64,000 nucleotides of DNA, taken from assembly GCA_022497155.1 (NCBI GenBank), contig MU385723.1:372001-436000 (forward strand), read 5' to 3'. The translations under genes were made by a program, and so were the position numbers. This stretch comes from Whalleya microplaca. Its lineage: Eukaryota; Ascomycota; Sordariomycetes; Xylariales; Xylariaceae. Numbering within the stretch: position 1 is the first letter of the stretch; the number at the start of each line of letters is the position of its first letter. The notes under the pieces are model-generated. The model worked only from the letters and a program-made list of their open reading frames with translations, was not told where the DNA came from and made no database searches. Of the stretch, positions 46,334 to 60,113 are shown piece after piece.

Positions 46334-47970
46334 ATCTGAAAGCTTAGACCACGATTCCAGGGGTGCGGGTATGATTATGACGGTTGTTCATATAAGACGA
46401 GACGTGAAGTGACGGGGAAGGAAGCCTTGTTTTTCTTGTCTAGGGAGACGAGGATGGCAGAAAGGGGGAAAAGAAAGTGCCAGATCGTGGAGATGATGAA
46501 AAAAACATCTTGGTAGACGCCACGTTAATTCGCGACTTTTTTTTTTTTTAACCCCCCGTCCGGACACTTGGACATCGGGCGGAAACTCTTTGGTATCTAG
46601 AAGGTACCTGTCTGTCTACCTAGCCGACGAGGGGCACGAGGGCACGAGGAGCCCGACGGGTTGGGGCGGTTCCATAAGAGAAAGGGAGGGGGTAGGTTAT
46701 TGATATAGCATTCTTCTCATGTACGCATAATTCTCCGTGCAAGTCTTTTTTACGATTCCTGGGACTGCACATAATTGGATCTTGTTTTGTTTTTTTATCA
46801 TCATCATCAATCATGGTACGGTATGTATGTATGTATGTAGTCCGGAACAGGAACGAAACGAAACGAGTTGAGTTGAGTTGAATTGGTATTCATTCTGTAT
46901 GGCAGTATGGTTGGTGGTGGGTAGCTATATAGATGACTGACTACTACATGACTACTACATTCTCCTTGACCACCCTCAGATATAAAAACAACGGCTTTTC
47001 TTTTCCAATTGCTCGAGCGTTCATTTACCTATCCTGAGGCTAGTAGAACTTACGATGTAGACCGCGGTAATGGACAGGACTGGCCAGACAAACTAAGAAA
47101 ATTGCATGTAGTCAGAGTCAGAGGTCGGGGAAAAGTTAAAGCATGGTTTCATGTGCCACGGCCGCAGCAGGTTCCCGAGCAGAGAGGGGCATCATCAATT
47201 CCTGATGTCGGTGCCAATGTCGCGCGAGTGTGTCTTGATTAGATTATGTCTGTCATAGGCGGGATAGACGGAAGCATGCTCTGTCCATTAGTTATTCAAC
47301 GTTAACCTGTACATCTAAGCAATTATCACCCTCAATAACTACCCCTGGGTTGGTGGGTAGGTCACAGTTGTGGAAGATGCGACAACACACTAGGTCAACA
47401 TACAGCATTCCATTTGAGTGGGAGACCACAACGAGACCTCTCTATCATCCCTTATTGATATACTACTTATCACCTCACACTCGCTAACGGGGAGTCTACG
47501 AGGCCAATGACACGTGTCCAGGCGCCTACGTATTTCTGCTGGCTCGGCGCCAGCGACGCTAGAGAACCTGGGATCCGGACATCACCGCGCTCCAGACAAC
47601 CAGTCAACACCCAATCCAATCCACATGAAAGCCACCGTCGCACAGCAGTAAGCACTCCAACACATGAAACTCACCACCCAATTAGCATAAACCACCGTCA
47701 TCAGGATATATGCTCTCGGGTGTTTCATGGCTTACTAGGTGCTAGGTACTAGAGCTGATGTGATGTGATGTGATGTGCCAAACGCAGTAAGTAGCGTAAT
47801 CCATAAAAATCTAACTTTACTTTACCTAGGTATCTATCCTCAACGTAATTATACACACAGAATTAAGACTTATAACAGTTACAAGCAAGAGCCCCCGATG
47901 ACTCAGCGGCTCGGGAGCAGGAGACTACCCGTCCGGAGTCGAACGGATGCCCCGCTCCGCTCCGCGCCGT
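46334..47970. other. intergenic region
   Basis: No gene seen. Contains a T-run near 46538, a (GTAT)n stretch near 46820, a TGATG repeat near 47757-47776 and one ACCTAGGT at 47824. The genes on both sides end here. Confidence 0.5.
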
Positions 47971-50108
47971 CTAGTCGGCCCGTTCCGCAATGCAATTATC
48001 CATATCCTTGCACGCGACGGTCGGCAGCTGGGCCCCCGGCGCCGCGAGCGCGAGCAGCTTATCGAACAGCGGGGTGCCGAGCCCGGTGACGGGGTCCCAG
48101 CCCTGCGTGGCGTTCCAGCCGGCGCCGGAGATCACGGGCGCCGGCAGCCCGCTGTACATGTCCATGCCGGTGCACCCCTTGCTCCCGCCATCCACGATAT
48201 CCGTCAGGGCGTCCGCAACGCTATAAAGCCAGGGGTTCAGAAACCCGAGGGGCCGCTGGCCGGCGCCGACGCGCGCGCCGTTGAGCAGGGCGACGAGCGC
48301 GGCGAAGGTGGGCGCCGAGGCGGACGTCCCGCCGACCGTGATCGTGCGGCCCTTGGACACGACGTTGAAGCCGCGGCCCTGCGCCGCCACGTCCGGGAAC
48401 CCGCGGCCTGCGGGGTTGTACAGGCCCGCGAACGTGTCGCCGATGCCCGCCAGGTAGGCCGACACGGCGGCCTGCTGGTACGCCGGCGCCGGGAAGAGGT
48501 CCGAGAAGCCGCCGGACGAGAACTCGACGGCGCGCTCGGGCGCCACGCCCACGGTGCCGCCGACCGCCGTCACGTAGGGGCAGGCGGCCGGGAAGATGGG
48601 CAGCAGGCGCGTGGCGTTGCGGCCGTCGTTGGTCTGGCATGCGCTGCCGGGTCCGGTGCTAAATTAGATAAGAGGTTTCGGTGAGCAAGGCTGCATGCAG
48701 TCCGGTAGATAGATAGGAGCTGGCGGGACAGGGGTGGGGGGGCTTGACTCACTCTCCGGAGCTGAAGAGAACCGAGACGCCGCGCGCGCCGAGCTGCCCG
48801 AACATCGTGCACACTTTCTTGACGTAGGGCTCGGGCACCGATTGCTCGTCCTCGCCGTACGACGTGCTGAGCGTGTACGGGAGCTCCTCATCGGGGAGGG
48901 CGAGCAGGTAGGTTAGATACTCCAAATAGGGTTCGTTGGATCCTTCGGCCGGGTCCGGCTGGCTGTCATAAGTTAATAAATTGTTGACTTGGTGAAGCAA
49001 CGAAATAGAGGCTTGCTCACTCGAGATCTGGGACTAGCTCTCCGCGTCCGCCTGTTGAATAGAAGCGAATGTCTGTACCGAAACCTAATGACGCTGCGTA
49101 TTGCATGTCTAGATTGGCCTCGGTATCATCATGGACGGTGTCAGTTTGGTTATCCAAACCCCCGTTAACCAGAAGAGTTGTGAAGTTTTGAGTCTGAGCA
49201 TAGGGGGCAAATTTCTCCAGGAATTGATCCAATGCATCGTGTTTGGCGTATTGCTATTGCTCTATTAGAATCACCAGAACCAAAGTGTGAGCCGAGTGAT
49301 AGACTAACATCCAAAAATCCGCCTATACCGAGAATGTTTGGCACGCTTGGATCCGCCGTCGTGTCTCCAATGTTGTACAGAGCCCTAAGACACTCAGGGG
49401 TGACACTGGAGTTGCATGAAGTAGCATCTAGGTCTTGAGTAGGGTCCACGGCAGCAACTTTGAACGACTGAGTGGTTTCCTCCTGCTCGAAAACCTCAAA
49501 GACCTCGACGGCCTGCGGTCTCATCTGACCAAACCGGGTTGTAGGCTGAATCATAGTGATATGAGGTCTGACTTCCTCGGGCACGGAATAGCTGTTTCGG
49601 GTCAGTAAAAGTGTAATGCTCAAGCGTCGATCAGGGGCAAAATGTACTGCAAAGTTCGGGTCCGCCTGGCTTCCGTGCCGACGTGGTTGTACACCCCAAA
49701 ATCTGTGTTCAGCAGGTCTGCGGCCTTGAACACGGTGGTCTTGAAGTTAATCCACTCTCCGTCATTCTCGATTTCCGACGAGGCAATGCCGGATGACTGA
49801 AGCCAACCTAGCACGGCAGCAGTAGACTCCTCTCGCGGCTTCATCATTTCTTTGACCGCGTCGCGCGACATATGCTGCCCGTACAATGGGTTCTGGGGAG
49901 TAGAGACATCGTAGAGAGCCTGCTCGAATTGGGCCAGGTTTGGCTGCTCAAGAGCAATTCGCAGTTTGATCACTTGATAGGGGTCCGCGTTCTGGAGCTT
50001 CCTCCAACCCGCTGGCACTCTTGGTAGGGACTCAACAACGACATCTTTGCATTCAACAACAGTCTGGAGAAGCGCGACAGTTGCGCAAAGGAGTGACTGG
50101 AGCTTCAT
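47971..50108 (-). CDS. secreted sedolisin (S53) tripeptidyl-peptidase-like protease
   Basis: Five exons, 50108-49648, 49591-49309, 49253-49021, 48962-48753 and 48658-47971, encode 624 residues. A signal peptide ([20 protein letters not shown]) precedes the Pro-kumamolisin activation domain (about 25-185, with [11 protein letters not shown]). In the catalytic domain, Glu293 and Asp297 lie in [10 protein letters not shown], the oxyanion Asp396 is in FSSGD and the nucleophile Ser508 is in VGGTSASAP. The calcium-site segment near the C-terminus is [10 protein letters not shown] plus [11 protein letters not shown]. All catalytic residues are present, so an acid-active secreted peptidase releasing tripeptides or acting as endopeptidase is expected. 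The splice junction after exon 1 uses a weak donor GTACAT, the least certain join. The last exon is GC-rich compared with the rest. Confidence 0.9.
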
Positions 50109-52955
50109 CTGGGGTAGCTCCGAATGAGTGTAATGAAGAAAACCAGGACCAATTGAGCGAGAAACAGAGAGCTATGAGAAGAAGTTGGAAATAAAGGCCA
50201 GAGAGGTAAGAGTCGTGTTAGAAACTAACGACCTAAGTAAGTATAAGCGACCCCTGCAGTACTCAGCTATGCTGCAAGCTGTTACATATCATCAAACATG
50301 ACAGACTGCATACAGGGGAATTTATCTGCATTCTCGATATTAACTAGGAATCAAGGGACACAGTAAGATCCCTACCACTGGAGGCCCATCATAGATTCCG
50401 CTTTCCCATGACGGGAAGTTTGCTGCAGATCAAGATTTTGCAGCTCGCAAACCTCAATCATTCGGTCTGTTGCAATGCAACCGCGGCGTACAGTTCACAC
50501 GAAATCAGCCAATCGAGCCTGGCAGCCTGGCAATTGACGACCCATTACATACAGATTGGCTTCCGAAAGGAGCCCTAATGGGCTTGCTAGATGAGCCGAG
50601 ATTCAGCTTTGAGAAGATCAATCACGTCAATCTCCAGAATGCGTGCAGGAGGATTGCGGATTACCGTAAGGGGGACTGACTACTGGGCAAATGAGCTTTT
50701 ACTTGTGGCGGTACAGTTATTATTAGCCAGGGGATTTACTAGTTCTTACTGGAGCTTGGACTCCTGCTAGGTACCTATGGTCAAACGACAAGGTCATGTA
50801 ATAGATAAGCCCGGATCTAATCAACATCCCTACGCTTTTACCTATTCAGGTATCTTACATCGTACTACCTAGTGCGGGCAACGCTCCTGCGCCTAGACGG
50901 CGTCGGTGTGGCGTACAACTCCTTCCAATATTCTAGTATCAACATGGAACTTGAATGACCAAAGAATGTCATTAGCATTCTATATATTTTTCTAGATAAT
51001 GGCCAGGTTGACCAACTGATATTTGATGATAGATACTGTACTGACCTGAGTGCATAAACTGCAGCTTCTGACCTCACCTATGTTTATAACTTACAGCAAC
51101 TCTCTTTAGAGTCAATTATAGTATTGTTAATATCCAGAACCAAGGCCGAGAGTAGTTTACACTACATATATACTTGTAGTAAAATAGACATACATTCGAA
51201 TCAGGAATGACGCTTTACTTACGTAATACTTTGCTTTGGGTAATGGAGAATTACGTATACCTATTCTATCTAAATGAACAGTGCTAGGAAGTATAAAAGC
51301 GGCAAACAATCAGTAGCAATTTAGCGGTTATTTATTTTGATATTATTATACTGTCTTGGCCCAATGTGAAGTCGGAATATAAGACATAAGGTCGACGTAG
51401 CCTTCGAGATGTAAGAATTCCACATAGTAGCCGTACTTGCTATGGCTAATTCGCCTCCTCCCAAAGGGCGTGACGAGGCGAATTAGCCATAGCAAATATA
51501 TTTGCCAGCGAACAAACAGCCAGCACTTAATGGTCGACTTTTCATAGAATAAGACATACAATGGATAGTTTTTGTGTTGATGCAGGTTTGCGCTGACACC
51601 TTTCTTTTTTTTTTTTTTTTTTTTTTTGGTCTTTTACCAATAGGAGTGAGTGTATCAGATGCTCAGCTTTGAGCAAAGCATCGAATATCATCTAGGTATT
51701 CATATATCTCCATTTACCTTGTGATAAGTCCTCATCTTAAATTTAATCACAATCAGTAGATCTGGAGCCTAGAAGCTTGCCTACTACAAGATAATTTCTC
51801 ATCCTCGCCTTTCCTAGCCTAAGGTCAGATATTTATATGCTACAGTCCAAATATAGGCAGAGGAAACAGAGCAACGGTATTGATACATTATTATTTATCA
51901 GACAAGTAAGTTTTTACTTACAAGTTAATATACAGGAGTAAGCCAATGCAGTAAGTTAGTTGCTATTCCAGCCGGCTGCCAAGGGGAGGGTCATGTGGAT
52001 CGTCACAAACAGCGAAAGAGACCGCGCTTCACGTCGCGGTATTCTGCGATCTATCACTTCAATCTACGCGGACACCAAAACCAAAAGATAGTCACAAACA
52101 GATGGTTATATTAGAGTTCAAGAGTACGGCCATATGTCACATATCGAGAAGGGCATGGTTGTAAATGCTAAGAAATTTGCTCTCCTGAAGAATGAAAGGC
52201 TAGAATGAAGACATTGCACGGAACTCTTTAAGGTCGCCAGTACCAACGATGATTCATTGTGTCTTGAGAAAAGGACCATCTGTCACATCGGAGAATGGTG
52301 ACCTAGATTGCTCTCCAATTTCGCTTAACATCGCAGATGTATGCGTCAGAAAATGGATCTGCTGGACAAGGGTGAGTCATAGCTTGAGGAAGAAACTTAG
52401 TCGCCATATTATATGCAAACAATCGTAACCATCTAGCTCGAATGCTCGTCGGGGTTTCCTCTGGTTCTGTCCCGTCAGTCCGGAGTCGAGATATTGTTGG
52501 TTGATCAGTAGGCCGGTGAATTCCGGAGCCTAAATAACGACACCACCTCGAAGTCAACAAGTACGGCCAACTTCTTTGTCACCATATCAGAATACGTAGA
52601 TAAGACGCATCCGCCGATGGTCCGTTGGACGATATAAACAGGTTATTCTTTTGTAGGATGTTAATGTGATCATATCTCATGAATTTGACGACCGGAAACG
52701 GCTTCGTTAGGGGTCATTGGAAGTGAACCCACGGGAACTGACCAGAAATTTTCTCTGTTTGATGAAATGACTACCATATACGCCTCTGTTTGTCGTGGCG
52801 TCGTGACGCATTTAGAAGCTGTTGGTCATGCAATACGATATACTTTTTAGAGCCAACATCATCAGAGACACTTGTATTTGTCTATAAAACGCTAGACAAG
52901 CCGTCATGTTCTGTAGGCAGCGCATGTCAACCACGTTCGACTCAGTGTAAGCATC
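50109..52955. other. 2.8-kb AT-rich gene-free region
   Basis: No gene supported. Contains the sedolisin promoter, a perfect 21-bp inverted repeat (51437-51495), a T-run of about 26 (51604-51629) and AT-rich DNA with many stops. Small open frames have no recognisable content. Confidence 0.5.
51437..51495. repeat. perfect 21-bp inverted repeat with 17-nt loop
   Basis: The arms, TTGCTATGGCTAATTCGCCT plus one C (51437-51457) and its exact complement (51475-51495), enclose 17 nt. It is AT/GC-mixed and lies in gene-free AT-rich DNA, so it would form a strong hairpin if transcribed. Confidence 0.9.
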
Positions 52956-54666
<1,711 letters not shown>

Positions 54667-55935
54667 ACCTGGTGGTTACCATGGTCGATATGCTGAGATG
54701 GGTTGGTGCTAACCACAGAAGGATTGCCCCCGGCAGGATAAGAAGTAGAACTGAAATACTTAGCTATCTAGTGCAAGTTGCACATGATATCAATTCCAAG
54801 ATGGATGGGTAGTTACTAAAGTTGGTCTACGGGGTATCGGTTATTCGAACGGCAATTTTTTTCTTGCTTCTTTGCGTTGATTTAACATGATAGCGCAGTT
54901 GGACTGCTGACGTATCCTTATCGGGTTAATTAAGCAAAACATACACACTCTTTAGCTTTTCAACTTTACAATAACCAATACACTCCTTGAAGTTACACTT
55001 TTTCTCAACTTAGTCTCAGTATATGCGATGCATCTTCTTATGAGTGCATGATTACACCAATAGAATTATATGCTTAGGCCAGGAATTAATCGCGAAAGTG
55101 ATTGTTGTCATACGCAGATTGTACCACATGTTGGAAGTCCGTCTCAAGTTCTTCAGATCGAGTCTGATAGCTAACATCAACATATCCGTGGTTCGAAAGG
55201 TATATTTTCACTGGGTAGATGGCTATTCTGACTACGTCCCACTTGATAGTGGAAATACATAACCCGTGGTACGTTTTCCAATCAACATAAGTAGCTTTTG
55301 AATTTGCTTTTCGGCAACACTTTTCATTTGCGGCTATCACTATAGCCAAATTTCCTTTCGCCTCTAGTTATAGTTAAAGTTGAGAAGTGGCGGTTCTGCG
55401 TCTTCTCCCGTCACGAGATCGAACCCGCCAACAAAGTCAGAACCAAGAGTGACAACACCCAGGACGGAACGAGGCCCTCTAGCATTGTAGTATTTTATAT
55501 TACCATACTCATGCTATGTATACTAAGGTGATCGATTCTTTATTTAGGCACTCAATCTCTTTCAGCGTGTTGCTAGTTTAGGAGAATAGAGATGTATGTA
55601 TTTCAATGCGACAAGCATCGCTACCTAGGTATCAACTAATAGATACCGAGCCTGGAACTCTGTGCATCATATGATGATTTCGGGCTCAGTTCCCTAGATA
55701 GTACATTCTATGTTTAAGGCGATATGTACCTAAGTAGGTGAGATGAAACATCAATGTTTCTATAAAGTATATCATCCAAGAATTCACGAGTCATCATTGA
55801 GAACGGCTAATATTATACTGTGGCTAGTAGATGACTTATAAGACTCGGGTGAAGATATCAGTTGTGGACTCCTATTGACGAGTATCCATGTAGTATTGAT
55901 GTATGCCAACCCGATGCATATAGGTAATACCGAGT
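54667..55935. other. intergenic region between convergent genes
   Basis: AT-rich 3' DNA of the aminotransferase and of the MFS gene. One ACCTAGGT at 55623. A tRNA B-box-like string near 55413 lacks an A box and cloverleaf. No gene seen. Confidence 0.5.
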
Positions 55936-57627
55936 CTATAGGTCCTTAATCTCGTATCTTCTCCTCAACGTTTCCCCATACCTCAAGAAAAGAAACGACA
56001 CAGGTAAAAAACCTACAGCTATGAACCCCAGCAGACTATTGCCCCATCCCACACCTAAGCTAGCAAATAAACTCAATCCTGCGAGTGGAAGAAAGGCGCC
56101 GCCAAGGGAACGGATGACTGTGTTAGCTGCCAGCGCACTCGCCGCATAAATAGTGAAGGTATCAATAAGATACAAGATTATAGACATAAATATGATGATG
56201 TTGCCAATTCCGACCAAGGCCATTCCAAGAATAGGTACAATCCAGTGAACCTTGTATTCAGCTGTCCAGCCGTAGATAAAAAGGCCTGCCGGTAAGAGGA
56301 TACCTCCGATGGGCACCGCCTGAACCCGCACCTCTGGCTTCGCGCTACCTCCGCTGGCTTCCATCTGCCTCTTGACCTGTCTGTCCGAGGTCAAGCTGAC
56401 GATGGCGATGCCAATAGTAGAGCCAACACCCAAGCCAAGAAATGCGAGACCAGCAAGATTGGGCGTGAAGCCATAAGTCTGTTCAAAAACTTGGGTAATG
56501 GATGAAAACATGATATAGAGATATCCATAAACGACAGTCATGTAGACGGCGCTCATAGCGCCAATAGGTGAAAATATTAGGAATTTCGTAGGTCTCACGA
56601 AACTCTGCTTCAAGCGGGTAGCAGGGCTCGGACCCGTATCAAGCGAGTGACGAAGATATGGTTTGCCCGTCTGTTGTCGTAGTCGGTTGACCTTGCGCTG
56701 CAGGATAACGGGCGCGTATGTTTCCCTAGCCAGAAACAGCATTGCGATGCTGAGGAACCCACCGGCTATTGTGACGAGCCAAAAAACCCAGCGCCACCCT
56801 TTTGCGGTTGCAAGAAATCCACCAGCAACTGGACCGACGACTGGACCGGAAACTGGGCAGATTGCAAATCCGGCCATGAATACTCCTCGTCGCTGCTGAG
56901 GTACCATGTCGGCGATGGAAGCGCCACCGTTCGTAGGTGGGCAGGAACCAAAGAAGCCGGCCAAGAAGCGGAATGCAATCAGGGAGCCAAGTGATGGCGC
57001 TAGAGCACATGCGACGTGAAAGGCGACGAAGCCAAGATTGGAAACATGGTAAGTCATGACCCGACCATATATTTCTGATAAAGGAGCAAACAGTAGAGGG
57101 CCAATTTTTCGCTGCGAGGAGTATAGAGTTATGTAGAGTTCGTGATGCTTTGATCGACTGTGTTGAGCTTACCCCTAAGACGTAGATAGAGACGACAAAC
57201 GCTGCTAGCACTGGACTATCGCTCCCGAACTCCAACATAATGTCCGGCACAGCAGGAGCAATTATAGCTGAGATTAAAATCAAACAGAGTTTAGATAAAT
57301 GATACGTAAAGACTCACATGAAGCCAATGGGATCAGAAAGGCTAGTAAACTTAGCAAGGCGGCATACGTGTTAGTCCGCCATGCTGGCCAGTTGTATGGA
57401 TTCTCGGGATCATCGTTGCCATCCCAAGATACAATAGCGTCAGAATTCCTCCGTTGCGATAGTCGATTCTGGACACTGGCCATCGCGGCCTTGTCCACGG
57501 GATTGGATGGGTTATCTGGATCAGGAAGTTGGCCGAGTTCCCGGACAATACCATCGGACTGCTCCCGTGGGGTCTCTGAGTACAAAGATGCTTTAGTCAT
57601 TTCATGCTGATTCACATCTGTCGCCAT
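55936..57627 (-). CDS. MFS transporter, DHA1 (drug:H+ antiporter) type
   Basis: Three exons, 57627-57318, 57267-57173 and 57111-55936, encode 526 residues. A hydrophilic ~80-residue N-terminus ends in DDPENPYNWPAWRTN, the usual lead-in of fungal DHA1 carriers. Twelve membrane segments follow. The loop 2-3 motif is GPLLFAPLSEIYGR, and GAVAG-like motif C appears as CPVSGPVVGPVAGGF. The middle loop is basic (LRQQTGKPYLRHS). Homologous carriers export polyamines, antifungals or self-made metabolites; the substrate is unknown. It is divergent from the aldo-keto reductase over 633 bases, which suggests shared control. All splice sites are GT-AG and phases match. Confidence 0.92.
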
Positions 57628-58260
57628 GGCTAAGTACTATGATTTTATAACACCCAACAGAAAGACAAATGAAGAACGGAAAGCTTTTGTACGTCCACGA
57701 AACGAAGTGAATTAAACATTGAGTTTATATATAGAGAAGCAAGAACATTATTTTGCAGACTTTTGGATGCCAAACACTCCTGTTTCATTATTAGATAGGT
57801 CTTAAAAACGCCACTTAGGCATTTTCACCTAACCTAGGTATGCATAACTTTTAGGTCGCGGCAGGACGTATGTCTCTGGACCCGGTGTAAAGCTAAGAAC
57901 AATACCGCTTAGTCTACGTTACACACCGCATATTATATGAGACAAACAAGACATATGGGAAAATTCGGACTTAAACTTTCTGGACCGCTTAAGTTCGAAT
58001 AGCATTATTGCTGCATCTGGGGATACACATAAATCAGCCTCATTCCTTTTAATAGTGATCGGAAATGTCTTACCCGGCGTCATTTGTGCTGATTTATGCT
58101 CCTTCTAATTCCCTTTGAACCCTTTCATAAATATATCCATAAACCCCAGCAGCCAGCTATGAAATAGAACTCTTCTACCTATAAGACATTGTAATTCTGA
58201 ATACAACAACTTTCCAAAGATTGCAAGCACGAAACTCCTTCGCCGGTGCTGATCACCAAT
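57628..58260. promoter_or_regulatory. divergent promoter of the MFS transporter and aldo-keto reductase
   Basis: 633 bases between the two ATGs, AT-rich, with one ACCTAGGT palindrome at 57832-57839. No defined factor site is recognisable. Confidence 0.45.
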
Positions 58261-59427
58261 ATGACTCCCCCACGACAACTTCCAACTCGCCAATTAGGCA
58301 AGGCTGGTCCGCAAATCCCTAGTCTTGGCTTCGGAATGATGGGTCTCAGTGTTGCATATGGAAAAGCTCCGTAAGTTTGGCATCATCCCCATACGCATGA
58401 TGTCGTTATCACTAATACAGAGGAGATCCGACGAGGAGCGCTTCAAGGTTCTAGAACGAGCTTGGGAGCTCGGTGCGACGTTTTGGGATACAGCCGCAGG
58501 ATATGGCGATAGCGAGTTGTTGATCGGCAAGTGGTTCAAGCTGCACCCGGAGCGCCGTCAAGATATATTTCTTGCTACCAAATTCGGCCTTGGCTGGAAG
58601 ATGGACGGGGGCGGCAATGTCCAGATTTCCATCGACAGTACGCCTGAGAACTGCCAGGCGGCGTGCGAACAGAGTCTACGTAATTTAGAGACTGATTACA
58701 TCGACCTGTTCTACGTCCACCGATTCGATCGCGTGACGCCTGTCGAGAAGACGATGGAAGCTTTAGTAGCGTTGAAAAGGTGAGCAAGGTCCTTATATTT
58801 AATGTTCTCGAAGACCACAAGAGACTCATGTGGAATCTTACGGGCAGGGCCAGCAAGATCAAGAACATCGGGTTCTCAGAATGCTCCTCTGATACCCTCC
58901 GACGCGGATACGCAGTGCATCCGATCTCAGCCGTCCAGGTCGAATATAACCCTTGGACGTTGGATATCGAGAGCGATGCCGGCACAAACCTTCTGCGCAC
59001 ATGTCGGCGGCTCGGCGTCGCAATCGTGACATATGCCCCCCTTGGCAGAGGATTCCGGACTGGCAGGTACAAGTCCTTGGACGACTTCGAAGAAAAGGAC
59101 GGTCGTCGACAACTCCCACGATTCAGCGCGGAAAACTTCACCAAAAACCTGGATCTTGTCAAAATCTTCGAGGATCTGGCGGCCCGCAAGGGCTATACAC
59201 CTGCTCAAGCTGTTCTCGCTTGGATCATGGCTCAAGGGAAAGACTTCTTCCCGATTCCTGGTACTAAGAATATTCATTACCTGGAGCAGAATTTGGGCGC
59301 TGTCAACGTACAGATACTTCCGGACGAGAACAAGCACATCAGAGACACTATTGTGTCGATGGGTGGCGTAAGCGGTGAAAGAACCATCGATTTGGGAGCT
59401 GCATTTGCAGACACGCCAGCTTTGTAA
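58261..59427 (+). CDS. aldo-keto reductase
   Basis: Three exons, 58261-58370, 58426-58779 and 58848-59427, encode 347 residues. The catalytic tetrad is complete: Asp58 and Tyr63 in WDTAAGYGDSE, Lys89 in ATKFGL and His135 in FYVHRFD. An N-terminal LGFGMMG beta strand and a C-terminal IPGTKNIHYLEQNLGAV NADPH-binding segment complete the barrel. It reduces carbonyls with NADPH; the substrate is not readable. The second exon can start at 58423 or 58426; both keep frame, whereas the strongest acceptor (CAG ending at 58420) shifts the frame into an early stop. The gene is divergent from the MFS transporter. Confidence 0.9.
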
Positions 59428-60056
59428 TAGCTTTTGAGATGTGTCCAAGTATATGCAGTGTTAGGTATTATGCTGATCTGGGACCTCGCTCTTGAGGTTA
59501 CTTGAAGAAGAAATTTTTAATAGAAGCTAAATCTACCTAACTACCTAGGTCTCTGATAAAAATACATCTTTATGATACTTTTGTCACGCAAGAAGATTGG
59601 TTGGAGTTGGAACTGAAGTTGTATTAAAGGTGCAGGTCCCTGCTAATCTGTATGTACGCACGTGACCTTCCCACAACACCTAGGTAGATCTTCGATTAAG
59701 GTACGGAGTAGGTAGGCCTGCCCCTTCAGGGATTAACGCTGATAGAGCTAAGGGGGCCGAGGTAAATACCCAATCAAAGCAAAGCAACTTCGGTAAGATA
59801 GGGATTAATCAAGTGGTTCATGCCGCTCTTCCTATTTTAGAGCGGATATTTGCACAACCCTTTCATAATATCATCCGTCTATTTACTTGCTTAGCCGGTA
59901 TCTTCACTTAGTCGGAGGGCTGGGGGGGGGGGGGGGGGGGGGGGTGGGGGGGGGGGGGGAGGGGGGGGGGGGGGGGTGTTGTGTGGGGTGGGAAGGTTGC
60001 GGGGAATCCTAGTAGCCCGGAGGGAGGAACCGGGTTAGGTATGTNNNNNNNNNNTC

Positions 60057-60113
<57 letters not shown>

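Noticed and set aside
47930..47970. Second tRNA-like TTCGACTCC string on the minus strand
   Set aside because: The T-arm stem does not pair over five bases and no A box is found.
55380..55440. tRNA B-box-like string on the minus strand
   Set aside because: No matching A box, acceptor stem or anticodon arm could be drawn.
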